DNA from: Acanthornis magna
Lineage: Eukaryota; Chordata; Aves; Passeriformes; Acanthizidae
Direction of reading: 5' to 3'
Assembly: GCA_036785705.1 (NCBI GenBank)
Contig: JAWUZG010001076.1
Span: 62,001-126,000 of the forward strand
Length of the DNA stretch: 64,000 nt
Each line of letters opens with the position of its first letter. Position 1 is the first letter of the stretch. Below, piece by piece: positions 22,480-33,800 of this stretch. The notes below the pieces were generated by a model. That model was not told the DNA's origin and did no database searches. It saw only the letters and a program-made list of their open reading frames with translations. The position numbers and the translations under genes were made by a program.

Positions 22480-25400
22480 GTCTTGGTGCTGCTCCCTTGC
22501 TCTTCACTTCTTCCAAGGCACTGCTGCTCAGCACTTTGCCCTGGTACCTGCAGAGGTCCTACTTACTGGTGAAGAGGGTCAGCAGTGCTATTTGCTGTAA
22601 GCTTCGCAGTATTTTTTTCTTTTTTTAAAATGAGTAAATGATGTATAGCATCACCACCAGTGTTGTTCTAGCTTTTGTTGATCTCTGTATCTGATCTTCA
22701 CCAGGCTGGGACATTTTGTGGGGAGGCAGAGAATGACACAAAAATGTTCTAGCAGTAGATGGTGAGCAAAGTCTGTAGCATGAAGCCATCTGTGGCTTCT
22801 CTCTTGTGGTGGCACGATAGATCTGTTAAGGAGACTTTTGGAGGACTAGGAAGCTAGAATGGATTTTAATGATTTATTTTCTTTGAAGTGAGGTACTTGG
22901 CATTTGATGGTTTATGCAATAATGAACAAAATTTTAATATGTTGCAGGTTGTTTTCTGACACTTTCCCAGGATAGATTGCATGTCAGGCCTTTTATACTG
23001 TAAATATTTAGGAATAGCAGTGTTTGAAAATAGAGACTTGGCTATTCTACTAGCTTCACAGAAGTTTTCTTGCTTAATGCAAGCATATCAAAGGATGACA
23101 ATTAGTGCAACAGAAACGAGAGTAAATATTTCAGTGTTAGGTGTTTGAGTACTATTGTTTTGTGTTGGTCTTCTTTGAAAAAAACTTCATTTGGTGAAAC
23201 TGGAGGACAAAGTGCAGTGGGCAGTGAGTTGAGTGCTTTGCAGGGTACATCACTCAGAAGGAAGAGGGCACCTGGGCTGCCTCACAAAGCTGGAGGAGAC
23301 AGGTGCTGACTTGACCTTTGGTGATTCCTTCTTAGTGTTCTTGGGTTGTTTTTGGTTTTCCGGGTGTGCTGCCAGGAAGACTCGAGAATGGACTTTGCAC
23401 TGTCTCCATAAGAGAAACACTGTGCCTCTCCCACCTCTCAGTGACATTGTACTACCTCATTTTTAGCAGCTTACTAAAGCAGAGGTTTAGCCTCATCCTG
23501 GCATGCCAAAGATCCCTTCTACTCTGTGATGTCTGTAAGAGACAGAGTTGGTCAAACACTTTGTGTGACCGAAACAAAGTTCTTGTGCTGCAACAACAGA
23601 GTGAGTCAAAATCTGTGTGTGGAAACTGTAATTCTCTCCCTTCCACTGGAGAGGTCATGTGGTTTTGAAGGTGCCTGCTCAGAAATCAATGTGACAGGTC
23701 CAAACCTAGTAAACCAGTGATGGTCTTTTTCACAAGATGTTTGCAATTTGGGGTAATTTTTTGTTACATGTTTTTCTAATCAGGCTTTACAAACAAAAGA
23801 ATTTGAATTTACAAGCCTTTATTCTTTCATTCAATCCTCTTAATTTAAGTTGATTTTGACCTATTCCAACTCTATTAATGATAAAATTGAAGAGGTGTTT
23901 TTGGCTACTGTTCATAAATATACAATGATCTACAGTGTTTTTTACTGAATAGAATTTGAATTTAAAATACCTAAAAGATTAGTATTGGAGTCACGTAATC
24001 TTATCTCAAATATCCCTTTCTTTAGTATGGGAGCTGGTTTCAACTTTTCTAATACTTAACCCTTTTGCCTTGTAAATAATGCATATGCACTATGTGACTA
24101 TTAAGAATTTAGTCTATTGTCTCCTATTTTTCTAATTTATATGGTCTTCCTGATATGAAATGAAGAAGATTCTGGGCATATTCCCCCAGGACAGGAAAAC
24201 TGCTAGTAGAATTCAATACTCTCTCCTACAGAAATTTGAATATATTTCGAATGCATTAAAATTGATCTTAAAAGGCAGCATTCTTTGTGGAAAGGTATCA
24301 CTGTGCATTTGCAACAAGTTAAAAAAGTATTATTTATGTTCTAGAAGTTTGCTGTTAGCTTTCAACAGTCTTAAAACTCAGAAAATTACTTTCAGGAGTC
24401 ATTCTGCAGTGTATTAGGATATCAATATAGCTCAGGTTTTACTTGTTGCAAATGTGATTCTTGATATCACTTTGCAAGCAAATGCACTGTGCCCAGGGCT
24501 ACAGCATCCATTGAAAAATGCCTTCCTGGAGACTGCAAGGACACAGATGCAGTCTGGGCTGATTTCCAAGCTACTATGTCTGAAAATTCACCACATCACC
24601 TCTGCCAGCTCCTCTGTTTTTTGAAGGGATGAACTGAGGGGCACTGGGCATCCCACAATTGTGTATGGTGTTCCGTAGGTAGTTTTTTCAAAAGTGTAAA
24701 ATTTTTGAAGTAAGGAAATCCTCCCTTGAGGCTCAGGCTGGCATACCATTTATGTACAAGTAAATAATGTGCAGCCTTTTCAAAGGCAACACAAATCGTG
24801 AGTAAAAAAATTACCTATCTGTGTGAAGATTGATAGAGTAGGCATCGAATTTTGTTCTGTAAAAATGCCAATAAAGATGGAAGGTGAGTCAAGCTGCTTT
24901 ATACACCACCCCAAAAAAAAAAAAAAACCAGTTAAATAGACCTAAATGAAACCCTAAACTGCTCTAGGTGTATTAATATAAAATGGTAAAGTCATACAAA
25001 TGGAGCAACATATCTGAGACAAGACTGTGTATAATAGTAGTTTCCTGAATAAAATAGCAATAATGCCAGATTCTTATAGACCGTTATTCACAATCTAGAA
25101 GATAACTTTCTAAATATTTTTAGTTTACAGCATATAAATAAATCAAAGAGTAAAATAATTGTATGTCAGACCATATGCTATCAAAGTATTTTACTGTGTA
25201 AGGGGCCTTAGAGATCCTGTATCACTTAATCATTTCATAAATATAGGTTTTCATTGAATATGAAATGTATGCACAGTAAAGGCGAGTAATATGAATAGTA
25301 CCAAAGTGACACATCCTGCAGTAGTAAATAATCCAGATAACTAAATTGATATACTCAGGGATACTTAACTGGCACATTTTGAGTTGTATTGAACAGTTAC

Positions 25401-28110
25401 ATGTATGGCAGTGTAGTATATCTCTTATTAGAGGTGGACTTTGACTCCGTTTCCACCAGTTACAATTTATTAAGTTGAAGAGTGACTACTTTTAAACTCA
25501 GCTAATTAATTATTAGCTTAATACTTGGCAGTGTTATTACTTTGCAACAGGCTCTAAATCCAAGTTATTTATGATGGTAGTTCAGGCACTGCAAGGGATC
25601 AGTTTTCATGAGCTCTGAGTTACTGGGGTTTGTGGATCAGCACACACTCAGTCATGTACTCAGTAAGAAGAAAGGAAAGTGGAGCAGAGATGAGGAAATA
25701 ATTGTGAAAGAATGTGGCTCCCACCATGGTGCAATGGCAGCAGGAATTGTATCAGGCACACAAAATTAGCATCTTCATTTTTAGAGGCAAAATCCTATTT
25801 TACAATCACGATTACTTTCAGCAGGGGCGTGAATGTGCATGAATTTATGGTTGGATCAGGAGTCCCACATGCCATGCAATCCTAGGCTCTTTAATTGGGA
25901 CTTGCACAGAGAAATCGGAGCATCTGTGCTAAATTTTACTGACATTATGCTATCAGGAAACCCAAGCATCTGATTTAGTGCCATAACTTTAGGAACTGAA
26001 CCCCTCCTTCCTATATATAGCCAAAAATCTGAACAGACAATCTACACATACGGTGCCACATCTTGATTCTGCCTTAATTTAATGAAATGGTGTATTTAGA
26101 ATTAAGTGATGGCAGAGTTTGGCCCATCATTTAGCCAGTGTTGTTATGAGTAATGGAAGGTGGCAATTAAAAGCCTGTCCCGCAGGGGAATTTTGGGTTT
26201 CATGTGAAAGATGCTGGGAGGAGGAAGCTGTGGGGCTGGGGGAGGGCACACAGGCTGCTTCCAGCTGGTGTGAAGGGCTGATCTGCTGTGCATTCATTGC
26301 CCCTTGGTTTTGTCACAAGCAAACTTGTTCAAATAGGTTTTCAAAGAAAACCAGAAAATGGGTCTGTCTTAAGCTCCAGTGTTTCTATCCTCTGAAACTC
26401 TCCTTTCTTTTTCATCACCTTCCTTCAGAGGTGAGCCATAATTAAGCTAAAAATAACAAAGCTGCTTCAGATTTTATCTCCTCTGGTGTCTCACTGCACC
26501 TGAGAGGTTAAAGCATTTATTTTACAAAAGAAACCCACATACAGAAAATTTTGGTTTTGTTTTGATGTTATGTGTACTGATGATCATGAATGAACATATT
26601 TTATGAGTATTAAATATTGCAGGCTAGGTTCAACCATAATAATTGGTAAGTTTCCTGGAATTGCATGAATATATAATGAATTTTTATTAGACTTAATAAA
26701 AAAATTGAAGGAAATTTTATGCATAGATATGTATCCAGAATTTTATTAAAAATGTAAATGCATTATAAAGCAGTAAAAGACAATAATGTCTACCAAAAAT
26801 ATATATTACAATATTTTGTTTTGGATAGTGTTAATTTGTGTCAAATTCAAGCAATTGATAATTCTGTTTTTTTCTCTTTTTTTTTATTGAAGCTGATTGT
26901 GGGTGGACTAATTTACTCTTGGGACATGAGTACCTGTCCAGGAGAGCTCTGGGGGACGTTTCGCTATCAAGTCCCTCAGTTGCATTCCTAAATTCAGGTG
27001 AAGATGAATCTGTCTTCTGTCTTGTCTTTCCTTTTCGGCTTGAGCAAGTCTTGCTGCAAGTGAATGTGTTAAAATACAGTAAAAGAGGAGGCATGAAACT
27101 GATTTTTATCCCCAGGCTGTAGTCACATGTCACAGATCAAGGTTATAAGAAACTGTGGGTTTCAGTATGGCAGGGAGCAGACACTGCTGTGGCTCCTGTA
27201 GGTTCTGTTCCTATGGGGGAAGTGATCAGGCTTGGTCCTTCAGCCTGTCTCAGAGAGGAGTTCTGTGTGTCATTGCGCTCACACATTGTACAGAGCCCTG
27301 TCCTTAGGACATCATTTTAACATGAACTCTTTGATTTCTCACACAAAAAATTTAGGAGCCGTGCGATCGGTATTTGCGTAATCTAGGTTTTATATTTCAA
27401 ATAAGAAAATGTTCGATGGATGTGACCAAAAGGCAGCTTTAGCCAGTCTTGCCATCTGAGCACCCCTCAGCCCCACCGCTGTTTGGCTGCAAAACACATG
27501 TCACAGAGTATGGTCGTGTCCAGTGAGCCCATGCCCTGGGCTCCCCAGAACTGGAGAATGGAAATGACAGATTCCTGTTAGGGCCAGGTCCAGTTTGGTT
27601 TTTGCATTCAACCAAGTTTACAGCAGACACAGAATATTCCTGTCATATATCCTGTTCCTTCTATCCCCCTCCATGTCTCCTTTCCCAAGACCATAGAGTG
27701 GAATAGAAGATACGTTGATTTCTTGTTCTTGCTCTGTAAAAGAAGTAAAGCCCAGCAGCTTAACAGGCTTCAACTGTCTGAAGCTACTGCACACATCTTT
27801 AGTGTCAGCATTTTATTTTTGCAAACAAAAACAAAGTCTAAAAAACCCCATGTGATTTTGAAGCATTAAAAATGCCTTTTTCTTTCCCCTTTTAAAACAA
27901 AGCATTAAATAAAATAAAAAGAGATTCCAAACCCGAATGTCCTGCTGCTTTTAGAAAATTCATCTCAAAATCCCTTTGAGTGTAACGAATTAATAGAGCA
28001 TGTAACTGTTTAAACTTAAGGTGGGGATACAGATGCCTTAAATCACAGAAACTAAAGACAGAGCAGACTTTACAGTATTTAAACTTCTGCATGTAAAATT
28101 ATGCCATTGT
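22480..28110. other. Unique non-coding stretch
   Basis: No coding gene, RNA gene or recognisable transposon. The open frames around 23233-23720 and 26119-26445 are short and unassigned. An A run of 15 bases lies at 24913-24927. A CpG cluster at 27358-27415 is discussed among the findings. At 26410-26436 a pyrimidine-rich run ends in CAGAG directly before GTGAGC, a weak recursive-splice-like arrangement. Confidence 0.55.
24913..24927 (+). repeat. Poly(A) run, 15 bases
   Basis: A plain homopolymer without an adjacent retro-element body or recognisable target-site duplication, so it is not called a processed insertion. Confidence 0.8.
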
Positions 28111-28112
28111 TG

Positions 28113-28176
28113 CTTGTAAATATGCCAAAAGCCTCCTGTAGTGTCTTGTAAATATGCTAAGAATCCCCTGTAGTTA
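28113..28176 (+). repeat. Imperfect tandem repeat, two 32-bp units
   Basis: Both units begin CTTGTAAATATGC and contain CTCCTGTAG or CCCCTGTAG at the same place. They differ at several positions, so the duplication is old. No coding sense. Confidence 0.8.
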
Positions 28177-28179
28177 ATT

Positions 28180-31100
28180 CTCCCACTACTGTTATAAATG
28201 AGAGCAAAGAAAATGTATTTCTTACATTATAGCCTCATTTCCCAGGTGTAAATCTGCTGTTTTGTTTGGCATTACCAGCTCTGCTCCTTGACTGACAGGT
28301 TTCAAAGTTTGCCATAATTGTGAGCTGTGCGCTCATTCACTGTGCTTTAGAATCAGCAGGGAGTGGTACTCTGTGCTGTTTTCTCAAAGAAAGGGCATTA
28401 CAGTGGCAGCATCTAATAAATCCTGAAAGCATCCCCCCCTCTCTTGGTATCTTTCAAATTCCTGTAATAGCACCATTTCCTTTCCGTTGAAGCATCATAG
28501 TCTGAGCTGTGGTAATTATAATTGTCTTAGAACTCCTATTATAAACCGGAGTTTCTCTGTGTTATGGAAAAAATGGTGTAAGTAGGCCTGACACACTGTC
28601 TATCAAATGCTATTCTGTGCTTGCTTCCTAATATTCATTCCAGGAGCAAAACAGTACAGGTAGAAAATGAGAAAAACTCCAGGAAATCCTGGTTAGCTAC
28701 AGTGAAAGAGGGGCTGGCATACAAGTGCTGCACTGGAGAAAAGGTGCCAGGGCACCTTTCCATGGCCTGCCAAAGCATCACTCAGCGGCAAAGTCATGTA
28801 AGGGTCGAAGTCTGAGCAGTGCCATGGAGGGACTGCTCACAGCACAAGGTGCTTTTCTTCAGGGGCTGCTTTTCTCCAGGGGTCTGCTCTGGTCCAGTCG
28901 AGAGTCCTGTCCTGGGTGCAGCAGCCTCGTGGACCTGGACAGATCCTGCTTGGGGTACTCTGATGCTACATGGGCTATTCTGGGGGAGGGTCAGAACAAA
29001 CATCATGAGCCTGAGCCAGCTCCTCAGTTTGCAAAGTGAGATTGTGCTCCAGCAGCACAGACCACAGACCTTTCTGGTCTCTCCCAGCAGGGACCAATTC
29101 ACAGGACAGATACACAGTGATAAAATTGGTTTTCAACTTTGTGTTTCACTGAGATTTGGGACAGAGGCAGAAGTATTTAGGGTCAGTTTGGGGTTCAGAA
29201 AAAAATGAGTAAATATTGCATTTTCATTGTGCAAATCTGATTTTCCCACTGATTGCAGAGCCAGCTGTAAGGTACATCATTAAAATACTAATTCAGAAGT
29301 CATTTATGATGTACTAAAACTGGCATACCCCTATTGAGTAATGTACTGCAGTCAGTAGAATTTATCTGAAATGATGCCACCTTCTGAAGAGGGACACTGT
29401 TTGGTCAGATCTCTCTGTTTAGTCTTTAATCATTCTTCTTTTCTTCTTGAAAAATCTGCTGCAACTGTTGAGATTCAGTTTCCTGTATTTTCCTGACTGC
29501 TCTCTGTTTGTTTCACTGTATGGTTGAAAATTTATTATTTTAGACAAAATGTATTATTTTATTGTCTTGTTTGGTGTGTAAGATCCTGAGTACTTGGACA
29601 GACCTCAGTACTACCACCCTAACAATCCTGTAGGTTCTGCTAAAATAGGATCATATTTCTCTTATTATGTTCTTCAATGTGAAAAGCATAGTTTACATGC
29701 CTATTTAAATACCCTCTTTCTGCTATTTATTATTTTATGTGCTGTTTTTCACCTTTCGGCACGAGCCAATATAATTGCCTTTATGTACTTTCAGGTGAAG
29801 AATGATTTACTCACCAGACCAAAAAAAAAAGTTATTGGGCATAAATAAGTTCTGAGTGTGTCCCAACATTCTTGTATTTATTACAAGTTCAAGAGAGAGT
29901 GCTACCTAGTTTGAGAGCAATTCTTTGCAGAAAATAGATTGCAAAAAGTGCAGCATGTGTCTAGAGAGTTTTCAAAACCACAATTCTATTTGTGGTGCAA
30001 GGAACAAAGAACTGTGAAATACATGGTAAAACATAATGCACAGTGATTTTTACATACCAAAGGTGCTGACACATACTAAAAGACACATGTGCTAACAAAG
30101 ACCTGAATGTTAAAGGTCTGTTTAAAAGCTGAATTAAATTCTGAATAGACTGGAAATACTCAGAAATATATTTTAAGGGTTTAAAACATGAGACATTATG
30201 TCTTTCTGCTTCCTTTTTCTTTTGTGTCAGCTGGGCTTTATTTGGTTTTTTTTTTTACCCTCTATTGGGTTCTGTCAGTTTTCTAGAAAGTACTTCTATA
30301 ATGAGGTATCTGTAAAAATTTTGCTAGCTTTATTTAACTCCTGTAACTGATTACCCAGACCTTGGTGCAGTACATTATTTCACCACGGGTTAAGCTGTTA
30401 TTGTCCAGCAGTCTCTACTCATACTTCTTCCTGCTTCTATATAACACCTCTGTCAAATGTTCTGTTTAATGTTTAGTGCAGTATGTTGGATGGCTTTGTA
30501 GTGTTTTCTCTCTAGAGCCTTAAACGTATCGCTAGAGAGGTGTCAGTATTGCAAAAATGAAATTTTGAATAGTTCATCTCATTTTGTCTGGAGTTTTGTT
30601 ATAGCTTCAATTCAGTCTGGTCTGCATGGGAAGTCCCAACTAATTTTCTTGATATTTTTTCATTAGTTGATAAAAGAAAACAACCAGACAGTAAACTTGG
30701 CAGAAATGATGATTTTTTTTTAATTGGAGAATGGCTGGCTTTGAGGTTCGTTTTTTCAGGACTAGTTAGAGAAAGTCCTTGAACTCCACAAGCTTTATTC
30801 GTGTGTCACTGTACTGATATCTGAACAGGTTCTTCTACAGCTCTTCCCATTTCTTCCTATTTCTCCCTAATCTTGTCCCACTATTAGTCACTTGAATCTC
30901 AAAACCATAGCAAAACCAGATTTTTCATCTGAATTGTGTTTCCCAAAATATGTGGAGTCTTGTGATTGAACAGTGCTAGTTAATAAAGATATTGTTGGGT
31001 TTAGAATCCAAAATCTTTGAAATTTGAAATATTTGAGCTTAGGTGCTTTCCAATGTATAAATATTGATTCTTAGTACACACTGGAACAGTCAAAAGTAAA

Positions 31101-31890
31101 GGTTGATGTTAAGAAAATGAATGAAGAACATACCTTCCTTTTTATCATATCATTTCTGTTCATCTTCTTGTGACTTTCAGGGTTATCACTGAAGCTTCTT
31201 TAAAATTTTGCAATTGCATAATGGTCTAAAAGTTGTGAATTACAAGGTGAAAAATGGAAAGACTTCAAAGTCTCTTGGCCCCTCCAGTGTATAAAGATAC
31301 TTTTTGGTATCCTTAAAGATTAACTTACTTAATGATTATTTACAGTATGCGTTATGTTTCAATGAATCTCCATCTTTCTGCTGGGATATTTTTATGGTCA
31401 TTAATTTCAATACTGGATATTTGGCTTCAGTACCATCTAACTTGCTAATCTGTGCAATTGTGTACTGTAAAATGGTGTCCTCCTGAACTTTACATTTCCA
31501 CTCTTTCTTCTGAATCCATCCACGTATTTTTTTCCTTCCTCTCTTCTGAATATCTCCATATTGATGTCAATCACTATTGCAGTACCTTCCAGTACTGCTC
31601 TGAAGTGCATAAACTTGCTCTTATACTAGCAGCTTTTCCTGGTGTCTTGGCACAGACCTGCTCAGGTGACTGCTGGTGAAAAGCAATTTAAACCAGCCCA
31701 GTGATTGTTGGCAGTCACTCTGCCATCTCTCTCCTCCACTTAACTAAATGTAAACATCATTCATTTTCCGGCTTCAAAAAGTTTATAATTTCTGTACCCT
31801 GCAAAGCTGCTATGTGTACCTGGGGGGATAAGCAGCCAGGAGAGATGTTCTAGACAATGATTTTATCCTATCTGCATTGCTCTCTCTTTC
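28180..31890. other. Unique non-coding stretch
   Basis: No gene supported. Frames at 28725-29208 lie in a GC-richer patch and overlap one another on both strands without any recognisable domain. T-rich runs occur near 30246-30256 and 30713-30722. Confidence 0.55.
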
Positions 31891-31897
31891 CTTGCAG

Positions 31898-32248
31898 GTA
31901 TCATACCAGTGTTCATACCATTCTTGAGTCCAGTGAGGAGTCAAGAATCACAGCCCACCCATAATTGTCCAAAGCTGTTTTTGAAAGTTTCCTGTCATAC
32001 CTGGGGAAAAAATGCCTTTGCCTTTACCTGCTTGGGGTTAGTCCTGCCCACATACAGGGAGCAGGAGTGGTAGCTCCGTGTTGCTTTGGCCTTGGGATGC
32101 TTGTCTGTGCTAGCCTGAGCCTGATCTTGCTGACTGTGCTGCCTTTGGTAGCCCTTTCCATGGTAGTCTTATATTTAGGAACTACCTTTTGTTTTGTCAG
32201 GCACTGGGTCCTGGGGTCATCTCTCATGCTCCTGTACCTGGTGAACAG
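31898..32248 (+). other. Candidate exon with internal start codon and hydrophobic frame
   Basis: A strong acceptor (GCTCTCTCTTTCCTTGCAG ending 31897) and a good donor (AACAG then GTGAGC at 32249) bound 351 nt. An ATG at 32097 with a purine at -3 opens a frame that stays open to the donor, about 50 codons. It starts MLVCASLSLILLTVLPLVAL and is strongly hydrophobic over roughly its first 33 residues, like a signal peptide or membrane anchor. The same frame has a stop at 31962, so the exon could only be 5'-terminal or carry the initiator. I recognise no family. T-rich DNA often reads as hydrophobic peptide by chance. Confidence 0.2.
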
Positions 32249-32254
32249 GTGAGC

Positions 32255-33215
32255 AGGCTTTGAGGTCTGAGCTGGGGATGAGTGTGGAGTTCAAAGTCTC
32301 TTGGCCCATCTCTTGGCAGTATCTGAGGGCACTTACGTGTCCTCAAAGGGAGCTACTACTATGACTAATTCTTTACACTAAATAGCTCCCAAAATGTCCT
32401 AGATGTAGTATCAGCATACAAGAACAGCTTACTGAAATATTTCCGTAGAATGACATTATATGATATATATTTCCAAATCCAAAAAAGGTAGTGAGCAAGC
32501 TAAAGTTTAATAGTGCCTTTTCCATCTCTTTTCCTCCCCCAGTTTTCTCTTTGAAGGTTTTTACTAATTCTTTTGTAAACTGAGTCTCTCTGTTCATTCA
32601 GAATAATTAAAACCATTTCTTCAGTCTTAAATGTTGGATATCAATTCTGGCCTGCTGCTATGATGATAGAAAACGTGATATAAAGATTTTAATTGACAGT
32701 CTGAGCTGAATCACTATGCCTGCTAACTGTCAAGGACAACCTGTCCTGGTGATATTCCTGCAGGTTTGCCAGGTCCCTCAGCGATCCTGAGGAAACCATA
32801 GTAGCTCTGTCTGCCAAGTTTTTTCTGTGTATTTCAGTGTAAAAGCGGTCAGGGTACTGAAGTCTGATTCTATTTTTGGTTTGATTTTTATTTTCTCACC
32901 TCTCACAAATCAATTAGCCTTATTTTTAATGTAGATTTCTTTGCTTTATGTGTCTCTGCATCCACAGAAGAAAAAAAAGTAGTAAATAATTTTTATTTCA
33001 TTGCATTATTTGATTTTCCATTTTTGGTGCTATGCCCAGGCCCTGATACTTTCGGAGGTGGCTACATGAACCGCTTCAGGTCTTGCTTGTGCTGACACTT
33101 TGGGCTCTTGACTTAACTTTCTCCATGGTTTCCCCATGCTTTCTCCCTTCTCTGGGAATTCCACCAAGAGAGTATTTAGATGTGAAGTGGATCATTCCTT
33201 ATCTTCCATTCATTC
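32255..33215. other. Unique non-coding stretch
   Basis: No feature I can support. AT-rich, with several poly-T-leaning runs. Confidence 0.5.
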
Positions 33216-33221
33216 ACTCTT

Positions 33222-33311
33222 AGAATCATAGAAGCACCAAGGTTGGAAAAGACCTCCAAGATGATTGAGTCCAATCTTTGGTTGAACGCCACCGTATCAA
33301 CTAAACCATAG
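33222..33311 (-). mobile_element. CR1 LINE 3' end, minus strand
   Basis: AGAATCATAGAAGCACCAAG, GGTTGGAAAAGACCTCCAAG, GATTGAGTCCAATC and CTAAACCATAG are the reverse complement of the final 90 or so bases of an avian CR1, ending in the octamer at 33222. Upstream CR1 sequence does not continue on the minus strand. It abuts a CR1 piece in the opposite orientation at about 33312. Confidence 0.85.
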
Positions 33312-33800
33312 CACAGCAGAGTGGGTCTTGTGAGCAAAGTGGGGATTGGTGATCATCTTGGCCACAGCAGCCATGAAGCGATTGAGTTTATAATCTCTGG
33401 TGATCAGAGGAAAAGTGCCAGCAAAATCCATACTCGACATGAGGAGAGGACACTTCAGGATGTTCAGGGAATTAGTGAATAAGGCCACCTAGGAAAATTT
33501 TTTTGCAGGTGTTGGGGTCCATCAGTGCTGATCACCTTTAAAACATCACCTCTTATGGGCACAGGAACAGGCAATTCCCAAATGTCAGAAGTCAAGCAGG
33601 TGAGGAAGATGTCTGTCTTGGCTGAACAGGAAACCTTTCTAGGAAATAAGGTAAAAAAGGAAGGTGTATGGCATGAAGCTGTGTCAGGAGAGGTTTATGC
33701 TGGATATTAGAAAAAGGTTCTTCATCCAGAGGGTGTTTGGACCCCCAGCCTGTGGCACTGCCTGCCAGGCAGGCTCTGGGCAGTGCTTGCATGAAAGGCA
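33312..33800 (+). mobile_element. CR1 LINE ORF2 linker plus late ORF2, internally deleted
   Basis: On the plus strand about 33335-33670 reads as the CR1 ORF2 region between endonuclease and reverse transcriptase. Recognisable pieces are HEAIEFIISGDQRKSASK, ENFFAGVGVHQC, and KHHLL followed by AQEQAIPKCQKSS, broken by stops and small indels. At about 33670 the sequence jumps to a later CR1 region (GAGAGGTTTATGCTGGATAT, then GGTTCTTCATCCAGAGGGTG), so the reverse-transcriptase core is deleted. The copy is dead. A minus-strand open frame at 33297-33488 is the antisense shadow of this element, not a gene. Confidence 0.85.

Noticed and set aside
24900..24930. Poly(A) run as the tail of a processed pseudogene
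   Set aside because: No recognisable retrocopy upstream and no target-site duplication.
26410..26436. Pyrimidine tract ending CAGAG directly before GTGAGC, recursive-splice-like
   Set aside because: The junction departs from the CAG-GTRAGT consensus and no downstream donor defines an RS-exon.
33297..33488. Minus-strand frame of 63 codons with protein-like composition
   Set aside because: The plus strand of the same bases reads as the CR1 ORF2 linker region, so the minus frame is antisense to a transposon.
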